Shown here: piece after piece, positions 21,001 to 32,855 of the stretch
Layout of the letters: every line of letters starts with the position of its first letter
How positions within the stretch are numbered: position 1 is the first letter of the stretch
Source of the DNA: Nematostella vectensis
Taxonomy: Eukaryota > Cnidaria > Anthozoa > Actiniaria > Edwardsiidae
Direction of reading: 5' to 3'
Length of the DNA: 64,000 nucleotides
Assembly: GCF_932526225.1 (NCBI RefSeq)
Contig: NC_064044.1
Location: forward strand, 14,013,453-14,077,452
Program-made: the position numbers and the translations under genes
The notes under the pieces: model-generated
The model's database searches: none
Told to the model about the DNA's origin: nothing
Seen by the model: the letters and a program-made list of their open reading frames with translations, nothing else

Positions 21001-24000
21001 GAGACCAGGGTAACACACGCCCGACCTCACATAAGCATTTTTCTTACAAGATGTATCTAGCCTACCGTTCTACGTTATTGCAATGCCTAGTTACCAGAAT
21101 ACTTTCTGCATAATTAAAAACTGTGTCATGGCCGCCATCTTAAATCTTAAGATTCCAGCTCTCAGATCAATGTTATTTGTGGAGTTAAAGGCCCGATTCG
21201 CGATTTGATAACTGTATATTTTACCATAGCCTCAATTTCTACCAAGTTATTGTGGAAAATTATCTCAGCTTGGATTGATTTCGCTTTATTTACTTGTGTT
21301 AATACATTTGCAACCCGAATAGACCCGATACACGTGAGGGTCGAGATTAAAGTTAAAGTGCTGACTGCTTTACACTTACACATACAGTTTACCTTAAGAC
21401 TTAATTGAATGTGCACTGGACACTCATGAATGGTCTTGAGGTATTTACCTTTATTACTTTATCTATCTTGAAGTTGAAGTAGTTTGTCGATGAATGAATT
21501 CCAAAGAATAGGCTACTTAGATCGGACACTTGACCGGGTACTCATAAGATGAATTTTATTTTCTTACTATAAAATATCTTGATCTCTGTCATTGAATGTC
21601 ATATCATTTTTACCACTTCGATTCCAATTAAGTACAGAATATGTGTGACTTAAATTGAGACAAGTTCCATCAGAATATCAAGCAGTTTTCATCAATACTT
21701 AAGTGTCAAAAGTCTTGTACTAGAAAAGTTAAAATCCTGCTGCTTTGGCTTTGGTATCTATTTAGAGATAAACATGAAAATTAAGTCTATGAAAATTATT
21801 TTTGTACTTTGGCGCTTTTTTTTGGTACTTCCTTTAGATGAGTATTGTTATTTTCCTTAAATACCTTTATTTTTAATTGAATGTCATTTTATTTTTATGG
21901 AACATTTTCAATTAAATCTAGATTATTGTGCCGTCTTGAAAATATGTATATAATCTAATTTAAAGTCTGGATATTCTATAGCCCTCTCATTTGACTTCAA
22001 AATAAATAAATGTTGTTGTTTACTTTGCACTTACATAAATAAAATGATAATTTTCAATAAAATTATATTGTTAATACAATATGACTGGCTTTAGGTGTTA
22101 AAATAAATTTACCCCTAAGTGATTGCACATCGAGGGCTGTGAACCAAATAATTTTTTAATAAATAACAATTTGAAAACACATTCTCAGCTTTCCTTAATT
22201 TTATTACTGTGCTAACTCTGCTTTGGGGATAGTATTTTTAAGATTTTTACCATGTAAAAGATAGGACAATCAGTCCCATTCATGCAGCACAACTCAAGTC
22301 CATCCCCCACCTGAAAGATGATGCTCTTACCTTTCTTACCCCAATCAGTGTTGTGATATGACATTTACAATACAAACCAAGATTGTATATATATTTTATC
22401 ATATACAAAGTGAGCAGTAAAATCTTTGTCATACATGTCAGAACACAGGGCCCAAACAAGTTGCAGATCTCAGGTATACCAGTCAACCCTGCGCGCAGGG
22501 TCTAGTTCAATTAGAGATATCATTTATATGTATAGCTCTTCGATTTTCAGTATAATGATGTAAGATATGTCGATGTTTTGCAAGCCGCAGACGACTTTTG
22601 CTTCGCTTCAGTTTTGCCTCGTAATTTAAATTACACGAAAGACCTGTTTCGAAAGGAACGTCTTGTTCATCTCTCGACAGACACTGTTTGGGATAGGGAT
22701 ACATCCACCATACATATTCATATAAATAAATCCGCATGCGGCGCAAATTCTAGAGGCAGGAGGCAACCAGAAACGACAATTTTTTTTATATGTCCTAAGA
22801 GTGAATTTGTCTGCGAATTTTGCTGGAAACTTACCATTCGGTGCAGATTCGGACTAATTCTTTAATTAGCTTTGAACTTTAAAAAAAGATCCTATAAAAT
22901 TTTTTGAAAAAACACAAAATACGTTTTTAACTGTCATAAAGTGTTAACATAAATACTAGTACATTGTTAACCGTAATGCTAATAAAAAGAAATTGAAGAG
23001 CTTGGGCTTCCTGTGGATAAACCTAAATTCGTCTGTTATTCAGACTAGCTAATGAGGGGAATCCCCTACAAACGTTTCAGATTTGCATTTCAAATTTCCT
23101 ACATTTATTTGTTTGTTCGTATTTTGTGCAAAGCATCATTTGATCTTCAACTACAGCCCTGATGTAGTGTCGAATTGTGCTTAAAGGCAAGTTGAACAAG
23201 GTGAAATCAAGTTAAAACTTTCGGGAAAGGAACCTCTATGTATTATTTCACTCGAAAGCTTCATACCAAGCATTATTGAACGAGGTATGGATTTTGTCAG
23301 TTCTATAACAGACTATTTGGTGTTATGGTTACGGTTTTCTGTACTTACCTTGGACTTGCGAAGTCATCTTTTGTTTGTGTACTGTGGAAAAAATAGTTTC
23401 CATCACTCCTACGCTTACAACTCACTGTTTATAAGTTTTGAATCTTCTCTAGGTTTCTAGGACGGCTCTTTACTCTGTTGTGCGCAGATATCTATAACCA
23501 AAGCATCTTGTAAATGTGTCGTGACATTTTCATACAAGTAATAATCTAATAGGAACTCTATTGTAATCCTATTTTTTTGCTGATAAAAGAAAACTATATA
23601 TATTTCTAAAAAGAGAGAGAAAGCCTTAGTTTCTTAGATTGTGCAATAGGTAATTTATTCATAATGTATCTCTTTCGTTAGGCGTGAAGCTTGCAAGTAA
23701 CTTGTAGCGTGTTCCGCCATTAAATTAGAGATTGCCGTCACTTGTCATCGAGCGATGTCTGCGGTTTTGTTTAAAGGACAGCATACATTTTGAGATACAG
23801 GGTTTTGTGTGTGTTTTTTCGAAATTACGTCGAAAAGCCAGTGAGAGTCAATTTGCCCGCGAAGTTTGCTGGGAACCTAGCCTTAGATTCGGACTCGGAT
23901 ATTTTCTTGAATTAGAATTTCTTAGGGAAAGTTCATTTATTATACCTAGAGGGGGGGGGGGTGGGGGTCGAAAGTGTATGGATTTTAAAAACGGGGGTCA

Positions 24001-26500
24001 CTGATTTCTTTGGTCACTGGTTTTGTCTCTTCTATATAACTTGACCAAGTGTCAAATCAGACTTCTTGGTCCAACGAGTCTCATCGGTTTGGGGGTAGTT
24101 ATTGGCACGCACAATCCAGGAGAGCCACGTTTTATCTATGCAATTCAATGCTTTCACTTTTTCTGAATTAATATTTTCAGCGAATTCTTTCCCCCCCACT
24201 TCCTGACCAGCTTGCAGCTAATCTCTTGCTCGCATTCCTTTGACATTGTCTTTTGCGTTCCTTCCTTCCTTTCCTACTTCCTTCTTTGTTTTTCTGGAGG
24301 GTTGTGTGTGTGTGTGTGTGTGTGTGTGTGGGGTTCCTAAAATATGGAGGAAGCATTAGGGGGGCATGAGAAATTTTGTTCCTCCTGAAGGGGGGGGGGG
24401 GGGGGAAGGGCAACTAATTTTATCCCTTACTTTTATCAAAATCCTCACGCTTCCCCCCCCTCGGGATAATAAATGAACTTTTCCTTAGAAACACTATTAA
24501 AAAGACACTGTTAGAGAACACCCAAAAAACCTAAGCATAAATACCAGTTCATTGTTTACCATAACGTCCACAGAGACAAATTTTAGAAATGTAGTTTTTA
24601 GGGGGTTATTTTTTTTCATTTCCATACCCAGAGGAGGGGGGGGGGGGGGGTAATTTTTTTTATCTTGTTCCACGTGAGATACCGACCAGGCGATCTGCCT
24701 TATAACACATAATTTTCACGGAGTCAAAATTTCGAGATTTTGAGATGGCGATATTTTATTTTCGCCAATCTTTTAAGAGTGTAATAAGATGTGAGCAATT
24801 GAATTGAAATTTGTAGGGGGGGGGGAGTGATGGTAATTTTTAAGACGTCATGATTTCTGAGGGGGGTCTAAATTTTATCATTACATTTTTCAGGGGGGGT
24901 AAAAATTTCAATCTCGGATTTATTAAAAAACCACCCCCCTCCTCCCCCCCGCCCCCCCCGTGGACGTAAATAACGATCGGTCCCTTACACTCGGAAGTTC
25001 CATATCAAGCATTGAACGAGTTATGGATTTTGTCAGTTCTATAACAGACTTTTTTTTGTATTTATGGTTACGGCTCTCTATTCTTACTTTGGATAATAAA
25101 TGAACTTTTCATTAGAAACACTATTAAAAAGACACTGTTAGAGAACACCCAAAAAACCTAAGCATAAATACCAGTTCATTGTTTCCCATAACGTCCACAG
25201 AGAAAAATTTTAGAAATGCAGTTTTTAGGGGGTTATTTTTTTCATTTCCATACCCAGAGGAGGGGGGGGGGGGGGGGGTAATTTTCGTAAATAACGATCG
25301 GTCCCTTACACTCGGAAGTTCCATATCAAGCATTGAACGAGTTATGGATTTTGTCAGTTCTATAACAGACTTTTTTTCGTATTTATGGTTAAGACTCTCT
25401 ATTCTGACTTTGCAAAGTCATTTTTTGTTTGTGTCCTGTGGAAAAATAGCTTCCATCACTTCTTTTCTTACGACTTTAATGAGAGTTGTGTTCACTCTAT
25501 TTAAGTTATGAATTTTCTCCAGGTTACTAGGACGGCTCTTTACTCTATTATGCAAAGAAATCTACGTCTCCAAAACAAGTTCTCTTAGAAATGCATCGTG
25601 ACATGAAAAAAACTGTTAATAATCTAAGAGGAAGCCTATTGTAATTTTCTAATAAAAGAAAACCATATATATTTCTAACAGACATATATATTTCTAACAG
25701 GAACACTAACGGTTGGATCAATGGTCACACACGCTTGTCCGTGACGTCACGCCGATTATTCAACTTCTTTGCATCTATTCGTGCTATAAAACACCAATAA
25801 ACACTCAAAAAGGTAAAAGAATACTTGAGGATGTAATTTTTACTCAAAATCAGCGTTTCAAATCCCGACTGATCTCGCTAATGGGCAATGTAAGAAGACA
25901 AAGCCAACAGATGTCAACACTACTCTCCCACGTCACAGGCCCGTAGGCTAGGGGGGAGGGGAGGGGGAACTCCCACACGCCGGCTATTTTCCCCTGTTTG
26001 ATGAGTATTTCAAGAGCAACAAAAAATAGATGAAATAAAAAAAAAACGTCCTTCACGTTCGAAGCTCTGCGCTTGTACGCGACCGCAAAGCACGACGGAT
26101 GTATGAGAAAAAAGGACATTGTCATTGCCATCAGAATGTTTGATTTCTTCTCTGTCTGTCGTTTTAAAATGGGACGGTGCGTTTTCGATGAAGAAAGTGT
26201 CAGAAATAAAGTGTTAACACATAAAATAGAAACATATTTTTGCTGTGAATAGCTTAACTACTCTAGCCAAAACTAATCATATAAACCAACCTTTTAAAAA
26301 AGCGTGCAGCGCTACCTTAAAAGTGCGAAAAAGACTATTTCTTCAAAAACAGTCACTCTAGAAGATAAGTGTGAGCATGCAAATGTGATGAAGAAAGGTA
26401 TTCTAAAAACATACTTATATACATATAATACTTAATACTCAATACATATACTAAATTTTGCATTACATTACAATAAATTGTATTTTAAAATAATCTCTTT
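18100..26500. other. 8.4 kb repeat-rich stretch with no supported gene
   Basis: There are only short ORFs. It contains the empty-site paralogue (19545-19850), a 188-bp-spaced direct repeat (19293 and 19481, TTGAATCTGTCTATATTAGG), three diverged copies of one block (about 20400, 23530 and 25610), a near-exact duplication (24475-24660 versus 25094-25290), a (GT)n run at 24304 and several G-tracts. No splice-consistent exon of the TPR-CHAT gene was identified, though one may exist. Confidence 0.5.
24475..25290 (+). repeat. Tandem duplication of about 620 bp
   Basis: The block starting ATAATAAATGAACTTTTCCT at about 24468 recurs at about 25088 with few differences, including the shared CACTGTTAGAGAACACCC and a following G-tract. 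A CATTGAACGAGTTATGG block also occurs twice (25010 and 25331). Confidence 0.85.
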
Positions 26501-26542
26501 GAATTATGTTATCTAATTTCAGATTTGGCAAAACACCACAAG

Positions 26543-29500
26543 ATGTGTGAGGGCAAGCCTTTTTCTGACTGGGGCGTGGCCGAGTGGGACGCCATTGGCA
26601 GGGTGTGGTCCAACCTTCCCAACATATTCGGTTTCCTGATTATGTGGGGGATGACCATGAGCCCGCTGACACCAGACCAGCAGATTCGTTTACTGAAAGT
26701 ATGTTACGATATTTCGTACTTGCTCGGGAGCAGCAAGATGATGATGTGTGTGTATTTGAAAGCGGGCGACACATTTTCTAAAATAGCGCAGTATGAAAAT
26801 GCAATGTCATGTTATACAGCTGCTATGGAAATAGCGAAATCAAATGATGACATTCAGACTCAAGCAGATTGTTATCAATTGATGGGTGAAATTCATTGCA
26901 GGCTGCACGATTACGATCAGTCAATGGAGAATTTCCAACACGCACTTAGTCTATGTCAAAAGACAGGTGACGAGAGTGGTCAAGCTCGTGCATACCTGGG
27001 TATGGGTGATGCGCACAGGTCTCAGGGCAAGTACGAGGACGCAATGAATAACTACCAACACGCACTTAGTGTATTCCAAAAAACAGGTGACGAGAGTGGT
27101 CAAGCTAGTGCATACCTGGGTATGGGTTTTGTGCACAGGTCTCAGGGCAAGTACGAGGACGCAATGAATAGCTACCAACAAGCACTTAGTCTATTTCAAA
27201 AGATAGGTTACGAGAGTGGTCAAGCTCGTGCATACCTGGGTATGGGTGATGCGCACAGGTCTCAGGGCAAGTACGAGGACGCAATGAATAACTACCAACA
27301 CGCACTTAGTGTATGTCAAAAAACAGGTGACGAGAGTTGTCAAGCTAGTGCATACCTGGGTATGGGTTTTGTGCACAGGTCTCAGGGCAAGTACGAGGAC
27401 GCAATGAATAACTACCAACACGCACTTAGTCTATTTCAAAAGACAGGTGACGAGAGTGGTCAAGCTAGTGCATACCTGGGTATGGGTGATGCGCACAGGT
27501 CTCAGGGCAAGTACGAGGACGCAATGAATAACTACCAACACGCACTTAGTCTATTTCAAAAGACAGGTGACGAGAGTGGTCAAGCTCGTGCATACCTGGG
27601 TATGGGTGATGTGCACAGGTCTCAGGGCAAGTACGAGGACGCAATGAATAACTACCAACAAGCACTTAGTGTATTCAAAAAAACAGGTGACGAGAGAGGT
27701 CAACCTAATGCATACCTGGGTATGGGTGATGTGCACTGGTCTCAGGGCAAGTACGAGGACGCAATGAATAGCTACCAACGCGCACTTAGTCTATTTAAAA
27801 AGACAGGTTACGAGAGTAGTCAAGCTAAGGCATACCATGGTATGGGTAAAGTGCAAAGCTTTCAGGGCAAGTATGAGGACGCAATGAATAACTACCAACA
27901 CGCACTTAGTCTATGTCAAAAGACAGGTGACGAGAGTGGTCAAGCTGAAGCATACCTCGGTATGGGTGATGTTCACTTGTCTCAGGGCAAGTACGAGAAC
28001 TCAATGAATAACTACCAACACGCACATAGTCTATTTCAAAAGACAGGTGACGAGAGTGGTCAAGCTAGTGCATACCTGGGTATGGGTGATGCGCACAGGT
28101 CTCAGGGCAAGTACGAGGACGCAATGAATAGCTACCAACGCGCACTTAGTCTATTTAAAAAGACAGGTGACGAGAGTAGTCAAGCTAAGGCATACCATGG
28201 TATGGGTAAAGTGCAAAGCTTTCAGGGCAAGTACGAGGACGCAATGAATAACTACCAACGCGCACTTAGTCTATGTCATAAAACAGGTGACGAGAGTAGT
28301 CAAGCTAAGGCATACAATGGTATGGGTAATATGCACAAGTCTCAGGGCAAGTACGAGGACGCATTGAATAACTACCAACACGCACTCAGTCTATTTCAAA
28401 AGGCAGGTGACCAGGAGGGTCAAGTTAACACATACCGCGCTATGGCGAGTATTCACGAAGATATTTGTAAATACGAGGAGGAGAAGAAATGCATTCGTCA
28501 AGCAATCAGTCTTGCTGCAACGTTAGAGAACGTGCAGCCCAACCTAGGGGAGCTTGGAGTACTATACACGAAAAGTGGAGACTTCAACGAGGCGAACAAG
28601 TGTTACGAAAAGCAGCTTGATTTATGTTTAAAGAATGGCGACGTAGTTGGGCAAGAACAGACACATGTTATGATGGGTATGCTGCACCTGTCTCAAGGTA
28701 ACCTCGATAAGGCTATGGAGTGCTGCCAACAAGCGATAGATAAGTGCGAGAAGAGTAGTAGCACGTATAGCCAAGAAATAGTGTATTGGATGATGGCTGA
28801 AGTGCATTTTATTCGTCTTAACTACAAGGAGGCACTTAAGAACTTCCTGCTTGCAGAATATAATTTTCCGAAAACTAGCACTCGCTTACTTTCTAATATA
28901 TACCAGCGTATCGGCAAGTTGTATGTCTGTATGGGCCAGTTTGAAGATGCGGAATCGAATCTTTTAAAAAGCTTCATGTGCTACGAGCAAATCTTCACTA
29001 ATCTTGGAAAGCTAGAAGACGCAAAAACTAATATCGTAGATACCTATATTGAGGCATATCACTCGCTAGTCTTTGTGTCAGTGGTACTCGGGAAAAAGAG
29101 CCAAGCCTTGTTGGTGTCAGAGCAAGGAAGATCGCGCGCCCTTAGTGAAAACCTTCAAACCAAATATGGACTTCAAGGAGATGCAACAAAGAACTCATTA
29201 GACCAAGAAGTACGTTTGTTAGTCAGTGGTACCTCGCCCTCGTTTGTTGTTGTATCATTGAGTGATATATACCTTCACTTATTCACTCTCTCATCTTTTA
29301 CTTCGTTAGTTGTACATCCCGCAGCAATGCAAATGACAGATGAAGCGGAACAATGGCAAACTCATGTCAAATACCTGATCAACAGAGTTATATGTGATGC
29401 AAATCTGCACGTCCTTCAAAATCGCGATGATACCTTTGAAGACAGATCGCTGGACCTGGACAATGATGACGAGTCTGAACAACAACACGTGCTGACAGAA

Positions 29501-30667
29501 CTCGCAAGGGTAACACTAGGGTCCAAGGGCCCAGAGAAGACGAATATAATCGGAGGCGAAACAAGCGGAAACAGAAAAGACAAGAGTGTCGCCAAGATGT
29601 GGGGCGGAGATAGTGAGTGTCACCTTGCTACCAGGTCTCCTTTACCACATACCACAGGAAAACCGAAGGCGAGTGACGAGGGTACTAGCGGTAAGGTACC
29701 ACAGGAGCACGACGAAGACGTCTGTACGCCACCCCCAATAAGCAGTGCCGAGACACAGAGAGGGTTCGATCTACTAAAAGAGCTGTACCGGATACTTATT
29801 GAACCAATTGAGAAGGAACTCACCCAAGATGAGGTCGTGTTTGTTCCTGAAGGTGTTACGTTCAAGGTCCCCTTCGGCGCTCTGCAATCACCGGACGGGA
29901 GATTCCTCGCTGAGAAAAAGGCAATTCGTACTGGCCCATCACTCACTACTCTTAAGTTACTGAGAGAATGTCCTGAAGACAAGCACTGCAAACGTGGTGT
30001 ACTTGTCGTTGCGAATCCAAGATCGAACGCAAACATATTTACACGCAACAAGAGTGGAGCCGACGTGGAGATGTCTTTTCACGAGAGGTTTGCAAATCTC
30101 CCTGCAGCAAGTAAGGAAGCTATCAAGATCAGAGAAATACTTCCAGACGTGACATGTTTGATCGAGGACCAAGCGACCAAGAATGCGGTGATGCAGAGTC
30201 TCCAGAAAGGCGTCGGTGTTATCCACATCGCTTCGCACGGTGACTCAAAGACGGGGGAAATATTAGTCGCACCAGAACCACGCATGGATAAGCATGATAT
30301 CGCCGAAAAAGAGGAATACCTCCTGACGATGAAGGAAATCAGCTCGTGTCAGATCAACGCAAGTCTGGTCGTACTCAGCTGCTGTCATAGCGGCAGAGGC
30401 CAGATCAGAGCCGAGGGCGTGATGGGTCTGGCGCGAGCGTTCCTCGCTGCAGGAGCTCGCTCCGTGCTCGCAACGCTGTGGGCGATTGGCGACAATGCCG
30501 CACTGGAGTTCATGGAGCGCTTTTATCGTCACCTGGCCAGCGGATTGTCAACTAGTGCCAGTCTCAAGCGGACAATCCGGGACACCATCTCAATGAATGA
30601 TAAATACAGCCACCCCTATTACTGGGGCGCGTTTGTTCTCGTCGGTGATGACGTCACTATACTGTAG
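26543..30667 (+). CDS. TPR-CHAT protein (putative caspase/separase-fold protease)
   Basis: This is an uninterrupted ORF of about 1,374 residues from ATG 26543. An acceptor-like TAATTTCAG ends at 26522, so a 5' exon may join there. Roughly the first 850 residues are tetratricopeptide repeats, including 13 near-identical 40-residue units (core GKYEDAMNNYQHALS), a length like LGN- or MalT-type repeats. After a helical region and an acidic linker (about 29440-29740) comes a C-terminal CHAT domain (from about 29761). Its putative dyad is His 1232 in IASHGDS (30236-30238) and Cys 1281 in LSCCHSG (30383-30385), numbered from this ATG. The CHAT family (HetF, Csx29) belongs to the caspase-separase clan. 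By analogy the TPRs would sense a ligand and gate proteolysis; the animal substrate is unknown. Confidence 0.93.
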   Translation: MCEGKPFSDWGVAEWDAIGRVWSNLPNIFGFLIMWGMTMSPLTPDQQIRLLKVCYDISYLLGSSKMMMCVYLKAGDTFSKIAQYENAMSCYTAAMEIAKSNDDIQTQADCYQLMGEIHCRLHDYDQSMENFQHALSLCQKTGDESGQARAYLGMGDAHRSQGKYEDAMNNYQHALSVFQKTGDESGQASAYLGMGFVHRSQGKYEDAMNSYQQALSLFQKIGYESGQARAYLGMGDAHRSQGKYEDAMNNYQHALSVCQKTGDESCQASAYLGMGFVHRSQGKYEDAMNNYQHALSLFQKTGDESGQASAYLGMGDAHRSQGKYEDAMNNYQHALSLFQKTGDESGQARAYLGMGDVHRSQGKYEDAMNNYQQALSVFKKTGDERGQPNAYLGMGDVHWSQGKYEDAMNSYQRALSLFKKTGYESSQAKAYHGMGKVQSFQGKYEDAMNNYQHALSLCQKTGDESGQAEAYLGMGDVHLSQGKYENSMNNYQHAHSLFQKTGDESGQASAYLGMGDAHRSQGKYEDAMNSYQRALSLFKKTGDESSQAKAYHGMGKVQSFQGKYEDAMNNYQRALSLCHKTGDESSQAKAYNGMGNMHKSQGKYEDALNNYQHALSLFQKAGDQEGQVNTYRAMASIHEDICKYEEEKKCIRQAISLAATLENVQPNLGELGVLYTKSGDFNEANKCYEKQLDLCLKNGDVVGQEQTHVMMGMLHLSQGNLDKAMECCQQAIDKCEKSSSTYSQEIVYWMMAEVHFIRLNYKEALKNFLLAEYNFPKTSTRLLSNIYQRIGKLYVCMGQFEDAESNLLKSFMCYEQIFTNLGKLEDAKTNIVDTYIEAYHSLVFVSVVLGKKSQALLVSEQGRSRALSENLQTKYGLQGDATKNSLDQEVRLLVSGTSPSFVVVSLSDIYLHLFTLSSFTSLVVHPAAMQMTDEAEQWQTHVKYLINRVICDANLHVLQNRDDTFEDRSLDLDNDDESEQQHVLTELARVTLGSKGPEKTNIIGGETSGNRKDKSVAKMWGGDSECHLATRSPLPHTTGKPKASDEGTSGKVPQEHDEDVCTPPPISSAETQRGFDLLKELYRILIEPIEKELTQDEVVFVPEGVTFKVPFGALQSPDGRFLAEKKAIRTGPSLTTLKLLRECPEDKHCKRGVLVVANPRSNANIFTRNKSGADVEMSFHERFANLPAASKEAIKIREILPDVTCLIEDQATKNAVMQSLQKGVGVIHIASHGDSKTGEILVAPEPRMDKHDIAEKEEYLLTMKEISSCQINASLVVLSCCHSGRGQIRAEGVMGLARAFLAAGARSVLATLWAIGDNAALEFMERFYRHLASGLSTSASLKRTIRDTISMNDKYSHPYYWGAFVLVGDDVTIL
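26941..28440 (+). repeat. 120-bp coding tandem array (TPR units)
   Basis: There are thirteen consecutive 120-bp units, each beginning CGCACTTAGT or AGCACTTAGT, with very few substitutions and no indels. Higher-order structure is visible: units reading GDAH and GFVH alternate in the first 480 bp, and a unit reading HGMGKVQSFQ occurs twice 360 bp apart behind the same partner unit. This indicates recent unequal exchange or gene conversion. Confidence 0.95.
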
Positions 30668-31240
30668 AAACGTAGAAGGGAAGTTTCAAAAAAACTCTGG
30701 AACCCTGCAACACAGGGAACTCGGAGGAGTAAGCTCAGCTTGACTTGTTTTCATATTTGTATGACAGTTATATCTCATGTGTATTCTTTTTGGTACTATT
30801 CATCTCTAGGGTCTTTTTTGAAAAGGTGCCCTTCAGAGTAAGGCGCTAATTCGTCATTTGCTTATTTGAAGCAGAGCAATCAAGTCAATAACTTTTGATT
30901 GATTTTGATTTGCAAGTCGTAGCTTATTCATAAAACAGTGTAGTTGAGTGTAACCAAGTTAACAAAGTAAAACAAAAAGGTTGTGAACAGGCGCGTACCC
31001 AGGATTGGCTGAGTGGGGTGGGGGGGGGGGGGGGGGGGGTGCGCAGTCATAGGAATCATTTAGAAAAAGCAAAAGATTCGAAGATTTCTTAAGAAGAAAT
31101 GACCCACTTTTGGGCCGCCAGGGCACCCTGCACCCCCCCCCCCCCCCCCTGTGTACGCGCCTGGTCAGATGTTGAAATTAATTCGAGGAAGCGAATGTTT
31201 TTTTTTTTAGGGTTATTCGAGAGGGAACAGCGGATCTAAA
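30668..31240. other. 3' flank of TPR-CHAT gene with a G/C-tract MITE
   Basis: This is non-coding. 30988-31165 is bounded by GGCGCGTACCCAGGA and the inverted TGTGTACGCGCCTGG, with a G-tract inside the left arm and a C-tract inside the right arm: a compact foldback MITE. A T-run and AG (31200-31210) precede the next small ORF. Confidence 0.6.
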
Positions 31241-31456
31241 ATGGGGTACAAAGTGGAGTTTACAGACGAAGCTATAGAAAATGCTGTCAGAGTGCTTCTT
31301 TTGCAGTGTTTTGGACCTAGAGTCAAATTTCCCTTTGTCCGCATCATTTTGGATCAGCTATGGCCCGCCAGTCTGTGGCATTTTGGACGCGCACGGAAGA
31401 TTGCGAAAACGGTCCTTGTACCTGTCGCTGTTGGGATATCGCAAATGTTCTTATAA
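31241..31456 (+). CDS. Small 71-residue hypothetical protein
   Basis: ATG 31241 follows a T-tract and AG that could be a splice acceptor, so this may be a coding exon with an upstream untranslated exon. The product is basic, with MGYKVEFTDEAIENAVRVLL at the start and a hydrophobic end (TVLVPVAVGISQMFL), possibly one membrane segment. The final third is conserved in frame at the left edge of the window (3-116). I do not recognise it. It may be a real small gene or chance coding within a duplicated segment. Confidence 0.35.
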   Translation: MGYKVEFTDEAIENAVRVLLLQCFGPRVKFPFVRIILDQLWPASLWHFGRARKIAKTVLVPVAVGISQMFL

Positions 31457-32409
31457 TAATAAGCACGTGATAGGGGGGTTTGAGGGCTTGTTCCGGATAA
31501 TTTTGTTTTCCACTGGGGATTTTCAACATAATGCTTCAAGGGAAGATCTCTAATTCCTGCAAGAATAGTCCTCCTATTTAACCAGCATGTTCGCTGCTAT
31601 AAAAGTCAAGAACCACTTCCAGCTGGGACAAGATAACCAAGGGAAAATGGTTAGCTAAATGAGTAAACGAATCCAAGCTCAAAGTTGTAGCCTGAGGCCT
31701 CTAACCGTTATATATTATTTATTTATTATTTATTATAGTATTTTAGGTAAAAAAGAAAATCCTATGTAGTAAATATTTGAACTATCACAGGACAATATAG
31801 TTCTTCTTGCATAGATCTTGACTTGATGATTACAAAAAATGTGGATATTTTGGGGAATTTAAGAGAAATTTTAAATAATCGACAGAGTTGAGGATTTTAA
31901 AAATTCTAAGAGGGGGAGAAAACGAAACTCTAACAGATAACGGGCGGCGAACGGGAATGGGGGCCCTCTCAAAAGTTTATAAGCCGATGTGCTTTTTAAT
32001 GGACGTCCGGTTTTTACGTTTGTCTAAATAGTGCTACAAATAAAGTTACATTTAAAAACCGATAACTTCATAAAAGACGATATTATAGTTTTAAATCTGT
32101 TTGTATTCATCTTTATCTTCACTCTACATCAACCCCAGGAACCCCCTACCCTCTCATATCACTATCCCTCCAGCCCCCCGGCCACTTCCTCCCCCCACTT
32201 TTTGAACCACCCTGCAGCCCCTGAATAAACAATGCGCAACAACAATAGAAGTTGCGTATTGGTCAGGGAAACTGCGAAAAGCATACACAGGAGGAAATGC
32301 AGTTTAAATTGGGGTTAAAGGTGGACCTCGTGGGAGCGGGGGTCCACCAGAAACTGTTCATAACACTAAACTTCCACGAATATGTTACTTTTGCTTAGCG
32401 GCTATGGCA

Positions 32410-32535
32410 TAAGACGCCGTTCTTACCATGTACCGTGTGTCAAATGCAAATGCTTGCAAATGAACCAAGTGGATGGTTTCACCTCAATTTGCATTTGGGA
32501 TAACGGTACATAGAAAAACGGCGTCTAAACTAGGC
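32410..32535. mobile_element. MITE, family B copy (end eroded)
   Basis: The arms GACGCCGTTCTTACCATGTACC and the inverted CGGTACATAGAAAAACGGCGTC surround an ATGCAAATG-rich centre. The same arms occur in the intact copy at 41580-41710 and a partial one near 44166. Confidence 0.75.
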
Positions 32536-32855
32536 GTTCTTGGAAGGATCGAGGTTTTCATGATTCATAGCTCATCCATTCCCGCAAAATATCAATCGGG
32601 TCCTGTGTCCCTTAAACAAATTTCAACAAACGAGGGCATGCTACAGACAACAAGTCTGATTCTACTGGTAAGTTTTCAATTCCATGTTAAATAGTATAAT
32701 TATAAAACAAGTTAAAAATCTTTGACTAAACAGCTTCTTTATGCTTTACATGTTATGTTACGAGTATTACATCTTGAATAGACTCAGACTTGTGCCATAC
32801 TGCTGTTTTGGTTGTATTTATAAGATATTGAGAAATATTTTATCATTCTGGAATG

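Noticed and set aside
21162-21416. Overlapping frames on both strands
   Set aside because: Short, AT-rich, with no recognisable feature.
26951-27778. Long minus-strand frames rich in VLVVIHCVLVLALRP
   Set aside because: They are the antisense of the 120-bp TPR repeat and carry no independent signal.
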